From: Argentina anserina | Taxonomy: Eukaryota; Streptophyta; Magnoliopsida; Rosales; Rosaceae | DNA length: 64,000 bases | Assembly (NCBI RefSeq): GCF_933775445.1 | Contig: NC_065873.1 | Coordinates: forward strand, 27,280,001 to 27,344,000 | Direction: 5' to 3' | Shown: in pieces, positions 22,225 through 35,654 of the stretch | How positions within the stretch are numbered: the stretch's first letter is position 1 | Layout of the letters: every line of letters starts with the position of its first letter | Position numbers and translations under genes: made by a program | The notes under the pieces: generated by a model | What the model was told of the DNA's origin: nothing | The model's database searches: none | The model's input: only the letters and a program-made list of their open reading frames with translations

Positions 22225-25200
22225 AAGCTAAGAAAGGCAGATTTGGATAGCACATTTTTTGACATCGTTTTCTGCTGCACAAAATCCGGTTGGCGAATTT
22301 TGTTACTATCTTCTTGCACAAATTTTCTCACCACTTCAAAAACTCCGAGAACTTCAACAAGTGAGTAGAATTTTGCCACCAAGAGAAGAAAATGATTGAA
22401 CATGCATGTATTTCGCAAAACACCCTCAACCCCATTATTATATGCACATTTGCACGTGGACTCATTACCTATGATCGATGAACTTCAGCACAAGTCTAGC
22501 GCCAAGGACCATAGTAATACAAATCATAATTATCTTGTTAGATAAGTCGGCCGTTTATTTAGAGCTTGAGTTTAACTGTCGTGAAAATATCACGCGACAA
22601 TGTCCTGAAATTACCTTAGTTAATAACGAATAGGTCTTCATAGTTCATACAATGTCCGATAGGGCCGGGAGTTCGAGTATTAGATAAATATAGGTTGTCT
22701 TTGCAATTTTATGGTTATAGTGCAGATTATATAAGTTTTGGTATCTGGTTGACAATGCAAACAATGTATGCAGATCCTAGGCATCGCTGATCCAAAGGTC
22801 TGCTAAGTTCACATTCTATATAGATTATTGTCGAGATATGATATCAATTTTAGTTTTTATTTAAGATGCTCTGTGTACTATTTGGCTGTAGTTTTACTTG
22901 GTCTTATCGCTAGTGATCAAATTAAGTTAAAGAATAAAGATGATGTACAGGGAAACCAGCAAACCCTAATGGTGGGAATAATGATATTTCAAAATTCCAG
23001 AACTTAATAATTCGATCCGATATGTATTTGTACAGTAGTGTGAATTTCCCTGATTTGTGAAGCAAGGTTTGCGGTGATCACATGCCTCTCTTTTTCATGC
23101 CCTCAGGCCTCATGCACCACTCACTACTCTGTATTATGATGCCATGACTGACACAGACACCAGTTAAATAAGTTTCTGCATTACTATTAATAAGTATTGT
23201 TCTAATAAAGCTGCACTCTATTAGTTAATTGGGATAATCTTTGGGTTATAGACAAGAAAAATACTCCATTTCTTGTCTTGTCTTGGATTGCTTTGTGCTT
23301 ATAATCACGTAAGTGATAACCTGGCTTGATTACTGTACGTAATCAAATTTTACTTCTGGGATGTGTGACGAAGAGGGTAAATTCAATGACTAACAAGAGA
23401 ATGATGCAGGGTGAAATGACTTGTGCAGTTGTGCTGCACAGATTCAAGTCATTCAACGAATTAAGAATCATAGCCAACGGGAAAATAAGGATCAAAGAAC
23501 ACGAAAGTCGAGCTGTATTATTGGTTATTTTACCGGTGTGATTTGACTGATTTCTATTATTGTTTTTATAAAAGTTGAAATTAATTTTAGAAATTGAACA
23601 TCAGTCATCAATATCAGTAAATGCTAAATTAAAATATAAAAACTCCATACGTAGGAATATATGAAGAACAGTATTACGTATGGAAGGGAAAGAAACTCCA
23701 CTCTCAAATCAGTGAAATCACCATATTCGGTAAAGACTAAAGAGAAACGTACTCTTTACTTATAAAGAAGATCATTAGCAATATTGGACTATTGGTGTGA
23801 ATGAACATCATCTTAGTCCCTTTCTAACGAACTAATGGGCTTCCATGCACGGGGGCCGGGATATGTTTACATGTTCATTATAGAGTCTGTCTCCCCTTTC
23901 CACTGTCACCTCTTCTGACAATGACTTGATGACAGTAAACTTTATGAGCTAGAGCTTTTCTCAATTGCCCTAACATGGTAACCAGTGACGGTCCAAATGA
24001 AGAAACACTATTATTAGTTAAGTACCAATAACACATGGTGGAGCTTCCACACATACAACTAGTTGGTAACAGATACAAATCAATATTTGGATTCAACGAA
24101 TCAATAATACCATCACAATGGAAATTAAACATCTTGTTAAGTTTTCTTCAGGGCCAGGGCCAGGGCCATTTGACAAAGTTCTAAAGACAGTGGTGCTACT
24201 GCTCAAATTGAGCCATGTACATAAGTACAATGTAATGGGTGATGGAAGTTGAGATTGGACATGTAGACAATACTGGTTTGGAACAGCAATCTCAAAAGGT
24301 TTGCGGATCATACGACCTTTAACTTCTAAACCCGATTATCGAATCTAAGGTCGGAATTGAAACATCGATCCGACTAAAAACTGCAATCTTTAAGGAGAAA
24401 GAAAACCCTAAATCAAAAACAACACAATGATCATTCTCACTACACTCTTGGTTCATGTATGATTGAGTATCGAAGAAGGGACCTTTGTGGGAAGAGATGG
24501 AGACTGGAGAGACACATGCAACATGCGAGTGTATTGTGATCATGGGGACATTGAGCGCTGAGGCCAATACTCTTTTCACAAATAAATGGGAGACATTGAA
24601 CATTATCACATCTACCGCCCATGTAATATGTATCCTCATTCCTCAACCTGCACTTCACGTTGTCTACAAGCTTATTCTATATTATCAAGCTCACTGCTAC
24701 GTGGCGACAACCCCATTGCCCCTTCTTTAGTTCATCCAAACTTCAAAGACAAAATGAAAACGAAAACTTTAACTGGAACTTCGAACACACGCCAGATCTT
24801 AGAGCTTTGAACTTATTTTCTTTTCCAGTAAAGAAACAACAATGTACTATATTGGTGCCATGGGAAAATCCATTGGAAGGTGAAACAAATTTGAAGGAGA
24901 ATCTCAACAATTATTGCAATGAATCAGAGAATCCAATTCCAGCAGCTACATCATCCGTTTACAGAACTGTAAAATTAACTCCAGTAGGTGATGAATAGGG
25001 CAACAGAATGATGTGACACTTGGTCTAAGCCTCTATCTTTCGACTTCAATCTCTTATCATTATCGCGGCACACTGAGACCCAGCTCTGAATACAAACAGG
25101 AAAATGAAAAATATATTAGACTTATTACTGCAAACAACTGGAGTTCTGGAGGTGTAAGCTGAACTCTTAAGTAATTAATAAACTAACTCAGATAATCAGC

Positions 25201-26475
25201 ATCTAAATATATTACTGCAGCCTGGCTTTGCTATCCACTATCGGAAGTTAGAACTGAAAAACAAAGTGTCAATCCATGAATGTTGGACTTAAAAGTTACA
25301 ACATGTAAAATATCTCATTGACAAGGCCGGTTTATGAGTATTGTTGAAGTTTTACATACTTAAAATTAAACTATCACATTCATATCAATGTTTCTCAAGT
25401 ACCCAATTTAAGAACTATATGCAAAGAATCAAGTTAGAGACCCAAAGGATGGATGCTGGGTAATTTACTCAACAAGCTCAATCTTCTCACATCCTTTGTT
25501 GGCCTTGGAAGTACAAAATGGTCACCCAACTTTGTAACAATAGTTAGTTCACCATCGAAAAAGATAACCTCGACCTGAAGGTTTAGAAATAAGGGTTGTT
25601 CCTATACTAATCTATAGTTTAATGAGAAATTGATAAAATGATACTGCACATGGAACATCATTTTAAAATTTAAACTATGGTATACAACCAATGAAAGTAG
25701 TACAATGCAATCTTATAGTCATCTTCAAGCATTTAAAATTTAGCAAATGGGAATGTTAAACATAAGATGTAAGGCTTGAACAAAATTTTCAAGTCATTGG
25801 AACCTATTAGTTCCTGTTTGAGAGATAGCTTTTAGTCTCTAGTGACACATAGTTTTAACAACACCCAACCAGGTCCAGAACCTCCAAACAATTAAGAACT
25901 GAACCCACAGAGAAGTTAAAGGTGGTCTATGGGATATTCCCCTTCTCTCTCGTGTGACTTCATCCTGAATTGGTTAAGAATACAATGTATAAAGGTGTCA
26001 AATTCAGGTGAATTCATCCCGACTCATCAAGTTTTTCTCTCCACATGTCTACTTGATTACTTATAAAAACCACAAATGTGACACCTAAACCAGAGCTAAC
26101 CCGAAACTTATCAATTTCAAACATTACTAGTAGTACAATGCACCGATCATCCCCAGTATATGAGGAACTGATTGCTAAATATTGAATTGTTTCTGAAAGC
26201 TGAAGTATCATCACAGAGAAGACAAACTAAATAACCAATCTACAGTTGTGATATGTAATCTAAGAAGCAGTGATGTAATCTAAGAAAGCAATCGGCAATG
26301 ATCAGTATCAAATATCAACACTAGAACTCACTCCTTAGTTGTCAATCATTCTCAATTTCGATCATCTTTTAACAGTTGAGCAAATTTCAACGCGGAAGGA
26401 TCCAAAAACTAGCTCATTATATGGAGTTTTAAAAAAGGTTGCTTACAGATAATAAATACAAAAGATTTGAAGATA
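22225..26475. other. Long gene-free stretch
   Basis: Short open frames exist on both strands at 23878-24998, but none has a family signature I recognise and they overlap one another in several frames. A short GGCCAG tandem is at about 24149-24169. The part nearest 26475 probably includes the 3' UTR of the NFD6-like gene. Confidence 0.5.
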
Positions 26476-26896
26476 TCAAACTCCTGGGTTTGCACCGAGC
26501 GTACCCTGAGACAACGACCTCGAGCTCCTCGTGTCAATGCCGAGGCATGACGTCATCCGAGCTGAAGAAACCGCCGTGTGGAATGGAAGCAGAGACTGAA
26601 GACTACCCAACTGAGGAGGAGCAGACCTGAAAATTCAGAAACTCAAAAAAGGTCAAAACTTCGCTAATCTGATACAAACCCATTGTACAAAACAACGTTA
26701 ATTACAATCCCCAGATAACAATTGTGCAAAGGATAGAGGATTTCATAATTAGGGTTTGAAGGGGTTTTGCTTACCTTGAGAGTGATGGGGTGGATGGGAG
26801 AGAGGAGATGGGTCTGGAGTTGAGAGGTGGTTTGTTGACTGTGGATTTGAGAAAAGAGAAGGCGGATCTTGAGAACGATCTGCAGCGACAAGCCAT
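26476..26896 (-). CDS. NFD6-like small mitochondrial protein
   Basis: Arabidopsis NUCLEAR FUSION DEFECTIVE 6 is a small mitochondrial protein needed for polar nuclear fusion in the female gametophyte. Its biochemical role is unknown. Two minus-strand exons (26896-26775 and 26626-26476) join in frame to 90 residues. The N-terminus MACRCRSFSRSAFSF is Arg/Ser-rich with no acidic residues, as expected of a mitochondrial presequence. The family core LLPFHTAVSSARMTS follows. The C-terminus RSSRSLSQGTLGANPGV matches an isoform type of this family in which the last exon is alternatively chosen. The donor is CTCAAG|GTAAGC and the acceptor TTTTCAG. It lies on the same strand as the peptidyl-tRNA hydrolase gene, 650 bp downstream of it. 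Confidence 0.85.
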
Positions 26897-27545
26897 TGTG
26901 GAAAATGGGAGAGACAAATGTCCAAGTTTAGGGTTTTGGGAATAACAGAGAGCACTGCAATTTGGGATGCTGGGCTCTAGGGGTTTTGCACCTTGGGTGG
27001 AAATTACTAAAAGGTACCCAGGGCATTAAGTTTGTCAATGTTTAGTATAGTCAAGACTCAAGACTCAAGACATTGCGACTCTCGATTGTTATAAATTGTG
27101 TCGATTGGAATAATAAACCCAAAAAAAGGCTGATATAGAGAATGGATTATCACTGATAGTTGAGTTCATGCTCTATCACACAGTAACTACAAGTACTAAA
27201 AAAAAAATCTAAGCTGTTAGTTTGAATTTGCAAACTACCTATCATGCTCCTTTCAAGTTTCAATACATTAATACAAATTTACAATATGTTCTCAGATGTC
27301 TGAATCAAAACAATGGAAAGTTCAAGCTATCTCCCCTATCCGCAAGTGAAGTTAGACACCTAATGGAATTAGAGAAGCTTCCTTATAACACTAGGAAAAA
27401 GGCATCTGCCATGGCAGAATGGTGGAATCAAACTTCAACTTGACTGCATATTATAGGCTTCAATTAGAGAAGAAGGAAACAAGCTCCCATTACAACTATA
27501 AGAACAATGATGGTGTAGGAAATAGCCCTTCGTTTCTACATAACT

Positions 27546-30287
27546 TCAGAGAAGGCCCTGTTTCCCTGTCACTGAATCTACCAATTCTTTTGGTCCTGCA
27601 CAGAAACTCAAGTAATTAGAAAATATATCTTTTTCCGGATATTCTTTGTATAATCTCATTGCTGAAAGCCATCAAATAGGAAAAGGTAGAAAGCTATAAT
27701 AACCATAAAATAGGCAGTAATATCTTTGTTCACCAAACATCTTCCATTACTTTCAAATGTTGGGTAAATTCTACTACCTCATCAATTGAACGAAAGGACA
27801 GCATATATGTCTACAAACGCATGCAACTAAATGATTTTGCAGCGAAGTGTGAGACACATACCAGGTCCAACGGCAAGAACTGTCTTTGACCCACTCGCAA
27901 TCTGTGCAAAATGAACTGTCAACATCTCCAAATTTTCACTACAGTTGCAGGACCAAGAAAGAGCTTAAATCTTATTCACTTGGTTCAAGACGGGGTATTT
28001 TTATAATTAATAAGGTGTTTGTGTAAGTAACATTATACTCATTAGAAACAAATCATATACATAGGAATCCTCTTAAAGTTTTATTTGGTAACGATGACAA
28101 TAGTCCAGGTCAACCATCTTCAGATTAATTTGTACATTCCAACATCTTACTTGTGTTCGCCCTGCATCAGCGACAACAAATGTTGGAAGGCCAATATCCT
28201 CAGCTGCTTCTTTCAGCTTATTCCTGATATGAAAAGGTAAGGAAATAAAAAACAGAACTTAAAACAACAAATTGGCCAAAAAGAAACATATCCAGTAAGC
28301 TAGATATTTACAACAAAATGACCTGCTTACATTTCTTGTTGATTCTTGCATGTAACCGCTATTTTGGGTTGCCCATTTTGCTCCCATTGTCTCAAAAGTG
28401 ACCTATGGCTGTAATTAAAATTTAATGTTACACCCTTGGTATGATAATTTAGATTCTAAGTGACATTTTCTTATTCATTTTATAAATGCACAAGTAGCTA
28501 GCAGTTATAAAATGTCTTTGAACAGCTTTGGTTTTCATTTGATTTTATCATATTCAATTAATTGTTGCGCCCATGGAAGTTGCAACAGATGCTAACTTCT
28601 CTTTATACTTATATAAGTTATATTGCACCCACAAAGGCTACAATTGTCCCAATAGGAACAAACATTATGTAGGAAAGAGGGCATTCAGTCAGAGAATTAG
28701 GCTTAATATTAAGAAAAGTACTCATAATAATCACCTTTGACTCAGTTCTGCATACATGCCAGTGGCAGCATCTGCAAGTTTATGAAAGACACAGTTCAGC
28801 CAAATGAACCCCCAACAGAAAACAAGTATAAATGATGAAGCTAGGAAAAGGAGAGTTATCAAAGAAATTAAATTAGAAACACCAGATTTCTTACTTACGA
28901 GCACACTGAGATGCGATTTTTCCAGTTGTCATCTTCAGGTCTCGTCTAACTACCAGAACCTGTCATGAAAATGAGAGACTATTTAAAAACCCAGACAAGA
29001 CACTACTTAATAACAAAGCCGAATAAGGTCAATTTTTGAGACGTGTACTAGAACATTAACACTATCTGATACAAGAATGGCTAATACTTCACAATGCTAG
29101 AAAATAAAGAGAAGTCAATTTAGCAACAGAATTGAAACCAACAAATGTAATAGCAACAATACTTCTTTAGTTTCTACTGATTCATTTTTATTTGACAAGT
29201 AGGATTGTAGGAGAGTGTTTGATAAAGATAAGTTCATAACTAGTCTTTTACAAATACTAGAGCAAGTTAAGGAAAACTTTCCCCACTTTGTTATCACTTA
29301 TCACTGAGACATATGGTTTGGAATGCTAGCCTGACCTTACTCTTTTCACTCTTTAAGTATTGAACTCACATAATACAAGATTTAAAATTCGAAGTACTGA
29401 ACTCACATAATATAAGATGATGAAAACTCAATTTCATCATTGATAAAAAACTAGATACTCAACATTAACTTTATCCCTTACACCTATGAGGCAATGCAGC
29501 AATTAAGTAGACATGTCAACAAGCACCAAAGCATGAGATAAACCACCCAGTAACATCAGACAACACACGCATTCACTAAGAACGTATCAAGAAACCAACC
29601 ATTTTAAGCTCTTCATCACCATTGGTCGAGACCAAACTTCTCTGTTGGGGATTACCCTCTGAGAAATTTTTCTTCTTTATCCTTAAAGAGCCCTTGCCAG
29701 GCTGTGACAAATCCAACAACAGCCCAAGAATGAAGCCAATGACAACTCCCGGAAGGAAATTCTCCGGCTTAAAACTCAAGTTCAACCATTCTCTCTGTTC
29801 CGTTTGCTGCTGCTGTCAATCAATGACACATATTAGACTAAAACAACAAGAAAATCCAATCAATTCCGCATTTTAAATCCTAACAAACTATAACAAACTC
29901 CCACCCACATAAGCTCATAAATCAACCTTATGGTCTCTCCCCACTTCACTCCAAATGAGAAAGATGCAATATTTTTCTTTTGGGTAGTTGAGAATTCCAA
30001 CAAGGTTTCATATTGCCGTAATTCTTAGAATTCAAACAAACATGAAAACAAATAGCACTAATTGACCAAAATGAAATCAGACATAGAACCTTTCTTGGAT
30101 TCTGGGAAGAAATTCTCAATGACCAAACATTAGTATTGTTCAGTGGTCTACAGAGTGTAACTTTCTCAGAGAAGAAGACTGGTTTTTCTGTTGAAGATGA
30201 GGTAGAGCTAAAACCAGATATATATTTCTTTTGGGCCTGTAACTCACTGGACCCAAAATATATTGGGCTCATGTCCATTTGCAGCAT
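27546..30287 (-). CDS. Peptidyl-tRNA hydrolase 2 (PTH2), membrane-anchored and probably organelle-targeted
   Basis: PTH2 enzymes cleave peptidyl-tRNA released from stalled ribosomes. Eight minus-strand exons join in frame to about 247 residues: 30287-30090, 29812-29600, 28959-28899, 28771-28735, 28402-28331, 28223-28151, 27901-27862, 27595-27546. The PTH2 fold is plain: VLVVRRDLKMTTGKIASQCA, then HAATGMYAEL, then PTFVVADAGRTQIASGS and VLAVGPGP, ending DSVTGKQGLL. The conserved catalytic Lys (in TTGKIA), Asp and Arg-Thr (in ADAGRTQ) are all present. Exon 2 holds a hydrophobic segment, FLPGVVIGFILGLLLDL, like the N-terminal anchor of other PTH2 proteins. Exon 1 is Ser/Thr-rich and could be a transit peptide, but it is the least certain exon. 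It was chosen because its AAG|GTTCTA donor keeps frame with the exon starting at 29812. Confidence 0.88.
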
Positions 30288-30884
30288 ATGGGCCTCTAAT
30301 AATTAGAGACTTTTTGTAGACCAGAAACAGGTGTATAAAGCAAAAGGTAAAGAAGTGAAAAACCTAACAAACAACCACCGCATCGAAAACCAGAAGAGGC
30401 GGAGCAGAGACTGAGATGGCGGATCAGCTTCGGTTTCTACTTTCTCCTTTTAACTTTTACTTCTATATTATTACATTTTCTTTTGAATTTTGGGTGTTAT
30501 ATTATAATATTACATAAGTTTGGAGCTCCAATTTGTTGATGCTGGTTTTTACTGTACTTCTCTCACCAAACAAAATCATAGTTCATTGCGGGTTTGAGTA
30601 TTCATTACTCTGTGTAATTGTTATCTTTGTGCTTTCAGGTAAATTTTATCTGTCATTTCTTTTTAGCAATGCCCATAACTTGTTCCATTGGTTTGCCTCT
30701 GGGAAGCACAACACTCCAGCTTTACCAATTTGCTATACGCTCCCGCTATTCCTGACGTGTTACTCAAATTTACATAAAGAATCCACCCACATTTCCCTAC
30801 CTACAAATCCCACATCGCAAACACTTGGCCTAGTTTTGTTCCAACGATCATATATCACAGTTTCCTAATTGCCCCAATTCAACA

Positions 30885-31565
30885 ATGCCGCGGGCCAGCC
30901 GCTTCAAACCCTTCAATGACAGGGTGAGGCGGGCTCTCAGCCAGCACATTCGCCTCCTGCACCGCTCCGGCGCCACCTTCTTCATCTTGGGCGACACTGG
31001 AAATGTCTACACTGCCACCATATCCACCCACCCTAAATGCAGCTGCCCTGACCTTGTGACACCCTGCAAGCATTTGCTGTTTGTGTATCTCCAAGTGTTG
31101 GGGTATTCGGAGGATGACAGGTCTCTGAGGGACGGCACATTCTCGCAGTGGGAGGTGCAGAGCATGCTGGCGCAAGACACTCTGCCTGAGTCGCTGGCGA
31201 GGGAGAGCGCAAGGAAATGGTTTCGTCAGCTGTATGGCAAGCAGAGGCAGCAGGGGCCTTCTTCGTCGTCGTCGAGGCCAAAGGTGGTGATTGAAGAGGG
31301 TACTTGCTGCCCTGTTTGTTTGGATGAAATGGGGAAGCAAGACAAAGTGGTGGCTTGTGGGACGTGTAGAAACCTGATTCATGAGGAATGCTTCTTGAAG
31401 TGGAAGAGGAGCGCGAGGAAGAAGCCGGCGCATTGTGTGATGTGCAGGGCGATGTGGGGTTCGATTGAGCAAGAGCAGGAGAAGTGCTTGAACTTGGCTG
31501 CTTACGCTAGCACTAGCGAGGAGTTGGAGGAGGAGGAGGAGGAGGATGATGATTCCGAAGACTAG
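30885..31565 (+). CDS. SWIM zinc finger plus RING finger protein, probable E3 ubiquitin ligase
   Basis: A single-exon frame of 226 residues starts at MPRASRFKPF. A SWIM finger, CSCPDLVTPCKH (C-x-C-x6-C-x-H), lies at about residues 46-57. A RING-type finger begins CPVCLDEM near residue 144, continues CGTCRNLIHEEC and ends CVMC. The C-terminus is an acidic Glu/Asp run. SWIM plus RING proteins of this layout (ZSWIM2-like) act as ubiquitin ligases, so that role is inferred here. The gene is divergent from PTH2, about 600 bp away. Its last 40 codons and 3' UTR are repeated at 40660-41020 downstream of the RCC1 gene. Confidence 0.85.
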   Translation: MPRASRFKPFNDRVRRALSQHIRLLHRSGATFFILGDTGNVYTATISTHPKCSCPDLVTPCKHLLFVYLQVLGYSEDDRSLRDGTFSQWEVQSMLAQDTLPESLARESARKWFRQLYGKQRQQGPSSSSSRPKVVIEEGTCCPVCLDEMGKQDKVVACGTCRNLIHEECFLKWKRSARKKPAHCVMCRAMWGSIEQEQEKCLNLAAYASTSEELEEEEEEDDDSED

Positions 31566-32410
31566 TATGAATGAGGATCTCTATGACTCGGGTGATTGTA
31601 AGTAGATCGGTAGCAGCAGATGTAAATTTGTTATGGAATTATGGAAGTGCGCAGCAGCGTCTTTATGTGGGAATTTTGTCTGAATTTTATGTGGAATGAA
31701 TGAACGAATGCTTCCATTTCCAGGTTTCATATTGTTATGAGTACTTGTGAATTTGTACTAATCAAAATCAGAAGCAACTCCGGTCAGAATTAGACAACAA
31801 GTCAACATAAAATGAAACCAATCAACTTAATAAGGCTACTATCAATGGATTATCAATTTACATTGACATTTTGTTTTTTATCCAAACTGGAGTATTGTGA
31901 CATTTTCTTTTTTAGTTCACAAGATAAATGCTTGTTTCCGACAGTAATCCACAGTGGAAGCAACTCTGGTCAGGTTTAGTAAACTGAAAATCACACTTTT
32001 CGGCCATTAATTCCATAATTCTCAACAGTTTCCGGGCATATAGATTGAGAGAATGCATTGTTCTTCAAGTGTTTGAACTTTGAACTATGGAAGGCTCTCG
32101 GAGATCCTACTTTCAAAGCAAGTGTGGTGGCTGCTAATTCTCAGATGGCAAATGTTGGGGCTGGTAGTAAAACTCTCTAGGGAACACGCAAGTAATGCAA
32201 CTTAATGTTGTATTACAGGATTTGATTTATTTTTTCTTTGTAAAGACCAAAGAGTATATTAGCATAACTATTACATATCTAACATTAGTCACTTACAAAT
32301 TACTTTGTTATGTGTATGCTGATTAGCACGCTGCTCAGATTGCCACATGGGAGAGTTGTGTTATTGTAACCAATTCAACTAACTGAGATAAAAATCTCAT
32401 ACATGCTATA
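31566..32410. other. 3' UTR and flank of the SWIM/RING gene
   Basis: Non-coding. The part up to about 31850 matches 40740-41020, showing that the duplicated block includes flanking DNA and not only coding sequence. Confidence 0.6.
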
Positions 32411-32419
32411 TTATGTTTG

Positions 32420-32740
32420 CCACATATGTCTACATCAGGTTTATACTGTTTAGGCTGGAGATGCCTCTGCTAATCTGGGTGGCCTTTGGATGTGATTGTC
32501 CACCAGATAGCAGCAGTGAAGGTGGTTTCTCTCCTGTGCGCAGCTTCACTCCAACCTCAGTGTAATTTCCATGACTACACGGTTGTGAAAGTTAGAATGC
32601 GAAAACGACCATGGTAGTAAAACATAAAAGTGAAGACCTTGCATGCTCCTCTCAGGTGGTAAGAATCATGTCAGGCTTCAGGTATTAAGTGAACCGCGGT
32701 AGATTTTAATAAGGACTCCAGTCTTGTGGTTTGTGAAGAA
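32420..32740 (+). pseudogene. Decayed fragment of the RCC1-repeat gene
   Basis: The stretch starting at the intron end ATGTCTACATCAG and running through GGTGGCCTTTGGATGTG, AGCAGCAGTGAAG and AATAAGGACTCCAGT parallels 39240-39620 of the RCC1 gene. It has many substitutions, deletions and stops. No open frame survives. It includes intron sequence, so it is a DNA-level copy and not a retrocopy. Confidence 0.8.
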
Positions 32741-34735
32741 ATGCAGGGACTCATAAATACCATCAGAAGGGAGACAGAACTATAGATTAGAACACAAAAA
32801 CAATCACCGAACACACAAAAACACTCATCATCAATTCATTCAATTTGAACTAAGACAACGATACCAACAGTTTTTTTTTCTTCTTCTACAGGGCTCAAAA
32901 CACAATTCTCATTGGAGTGATACAAATTCTACAGATATGACATGCTAATCTGAAGTTCATTCAAGATAATTTTTTGCTGGTAATGATGCAACAACAATAG
33001 AAGAGAACAACACAAGGTAACTAAAACAATCTTAAAAGCAGATACATGTGTATAATTGAAGTACCCCAATTATAACTGAACTAAGTTGAAACCTTAAAAT
33101 CAGGTTGAGGTCTCATCAAGATAATTAACAGGGTGTGGTCCGACACCTTTTTCTATCTTTGCTTTAGCAACAATTATAAGACTATTTTGCCTTTCTGGTA
33201 CAGAAAAACAATGTAGTCTCATAATTGTTGCTAAAAAAAAGAGAGGCCTAAAAGTGCATCACTCTACTACTCCACTGTGTCGCTCCTACATGCTGCGCTG
33301 TTGTAGTAATGGAGTTGGTGATATGGTGGTGGGAACGGTTACTACCCACTGCAAACCAGAGAGCAGGCACGCATTCATTCACCTGACCAAACCAACTAAA
33401 TATATCCAGCAATTTTCATTCAACTGTCTAAAACCCCTTCTGTGCATCTCACAAAACAATAATTTCTAGCTGTAACCAGAAGCCAATTAGCAAAGAAAAC
33501 TATAGCACCATGCCATATAAACTGTATTTTATCCCTAGCATTTCCGAAAAACAGGTTGAAGCCATACTTTCTCTCAAGTACGTTGCACTACCTCGGACTG
33601 CATGATAAAAAAAAAAGCGCATGAGGAACGCATCAAGGACAATCTAGAGCAGGAAATGATTAAACAAGCTACAAGTTTAAAGTTCGTGCATACCTCTTCC
33701 AAAGCAGAAAAAGTATTGACAAGCTTTCAGTAGTCAGAGAAGGGCAGAACCCATATCTTCTTGTTTTCCCCAATGTGCCAAGCCTTGACACATCCACCCT
33801 TCAGTGTGTAGGCACTCATGGTGACTGGATCATCAAGAAAATTGGGTGTTTACCTTCACTGGATTGAACCCGGAGCAAAGGATCAAACCCCTAATTCGTG
33901 CATACATTTTGGTTATTTTGTCATTGTTTGATCTAACCATGACACTATGACCTGTCTTTGGTTCTTGTGATGCCAATATGTGCTCTATAGTATGTCTTGC
34001 TTGTAAATATTTATCCTGCGCACTATAAATTTGTTTGGTTTCATCGTGAGGTCTCCCTTGCAATTCATACCACTACAAATTTGTTTGATTTAATCGTGAG
34101 GTCTCTAACTCCGTTTGCTTATTGTGAAACTCTCAGGGGCACACCTGCATTCAATTTGACTAGTTCATGCAAATTAGCCAAAATGGTAGCGAACTTGATC
34201 ATATATAGTCAACTTAATGACAATCCGCTAAAATCAGCCTATATGAGGCTATTCCAGAAGGGAATATTGTACGTTACAAATATAGTCGAATATTGGCCGA
34301 ACTTCCTCGGCAGTGATCAAACAAAAGGAAATTGGCATGGTTTCTCGTCACTTGACATCCTGATTATTTTGGCCCTGCACCTACTCAGTGGGAAATCACC
34401 CGTTTTACGTATATGAGAAGATTAAACACCATCCATGTAATGTAGATTTAGATTGACAGTAAAGTGCAGAGTAGATTAAACACCATACATGCCAGGCTAT
34501 ATACAGATTCATGCAGTTTATTATCAAGATACACGCAACAATTATTTACCAAACAATGGTAAGCATTACCAAACCGCCATCAAGCTATGCAATATCTGCA
34601 CTTCCCTTTATTTTCATGGCCAGAACGCATACATCTCTTATCAAGGGCACAAAGTTCTTCACGAGCACAAACATGGAAATCAAAACAAGGTAGTACCAAT
34701 GCAGCTGGTCAGCTAGCTAGATGGAGCATTAGGTT
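32741..34735. other. Largely featureless region
   Basis: No convincing gene apart from the possible short exon at 33727-33843. Several open frames here have no recognisable composition or homology. Confidence 0.45.
33727..33843 (-). other. Possible C-terminal exon of unknown gene
   Basis: The minus-strand frame NFLDDPVTMSAYTLKGGC continues VKAWHIGENKKIWVLPFSDY and stops at 33727. The residue mix (Trp, Cys, Gly, aromatic) looks like real protein rather than random AT-rich translation. I do not recognise the family, and no companion exon was found upstream on that strand. Confidence 0.3.
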
Positions 34736-35533
34736 GTCGACAAGTAGGACAAACAGTCAGACATGATTGATCCGGAGCCACAGGACGATGCAATCTCGAT
34801 GATAATAATGGGGCAGGGCAACTTAGTAATGCTTCGGGTATGTGCAAACATTTCCATGCAAATCGCACAGTCTAATTCATCATCAGGTGGACTCGCCTCC
34901 TCCAAAGCCTAGATAAATGATTTAGTTGCCGGAATCAGCTTGGCCCTGTAGTATGATTCCTCTTCCCACTCCAAGACACGTTCCACCGGTTCTCTAATTG
35001 TTGAATTCAGTGTTTTAACATCGATAACTTTGTCGGGGACGGCTTCTGCTAGAAGAAAACTCAATATTTGCTCAATAATACACGGATACGCATCTTCGGA
35101 AACACCCGCATGATTGTAAACGTACCTGCGCAATTTGTGCCGTAACTTGTTGGCTTCCAGGGGAGACCGATCTATGACCCTTTTATACCTCGCCAATCTC
35201 TCCATCGTCGTCCTTGCATTTCCACTTTCCCTCTCCCTCGAGAACCGCAACTTGAGAGTTCCCTTGCGTAGCAAAACCTAGTTCATATCTATCATAACCA
35301 TCGGTTTCTGCATTATACTTAAAACATGCCTTATACAGTCGGATTCTGATCGGAATTACGTCCACGCCGGCTCTGCTTCGGTAGGTGCTTTCGGTGTTTT
35401 GATGAACTTGAGAGGTATAGTTGTATCTCGTGTGAAAGGTGCTCATGCCAGCTGTTGCTTCAACTCTGTTCCTCAGCGGCGGCGATGGGGTAGTTCCATA
35501 TATACGAATCTGGGACTTTAACCCTAAATCCAC
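34736..35533 (-). pseudogene. RING-H2 protein gene, decayed copy 1
   Basis: The N-terminal part from 35446 (MSTFHTRYNYTSQVHQNTES) shifts frame near 35270 into a second frame (KLRFSRERESGNARTT.. to PATKSFI), which stops at 34909. The finger begins CAICMEMFAHTRSITKLPC, but a one-base deletion after that cysteine and an 8-base insertion further on destroy the second half. The sister copy at 36106 retains the complete finger, so the lesions can be read off directly. Confidence 0.8.
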
Positions 35534-35654
35534 CGCAGATAGGGAAACCTATTACCAAAACGTATACTTGTACTAGGAAAACGATTTCGTTCCGTCATCT
35601 TCTGTTAAATAAGTTTCTGAAGCTTTTTATTGGTGAAAAATGTGAACCTACTCG

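Noticed and set aside
23878..24658. Possible F-box-like or membrane protein on the minus strand
   Set aside because: Overlapping frames, several needing non-ATG starts, and no conserved motif. I could not join them into a gene.
30417..30500. Short frame starting ATGGCGGATCAGCTTCGG upstream of the SWIM/RING gene
   Set aside because: Only about 30 codons, becoming Phe/Tyr/Ile-rich immediately. Probably leader sequence or chance.
30879..31472. 197-codon open frame opposite the SWIM/RING gene
   Set aside because: Arg/Pro/His-rich antisense translation of the RING exon, with no independent support.
34097..34416. Plus-strand open frame of about 100 codons
   Set aside because: No domain, no splice partner, and composition typical of random translation.
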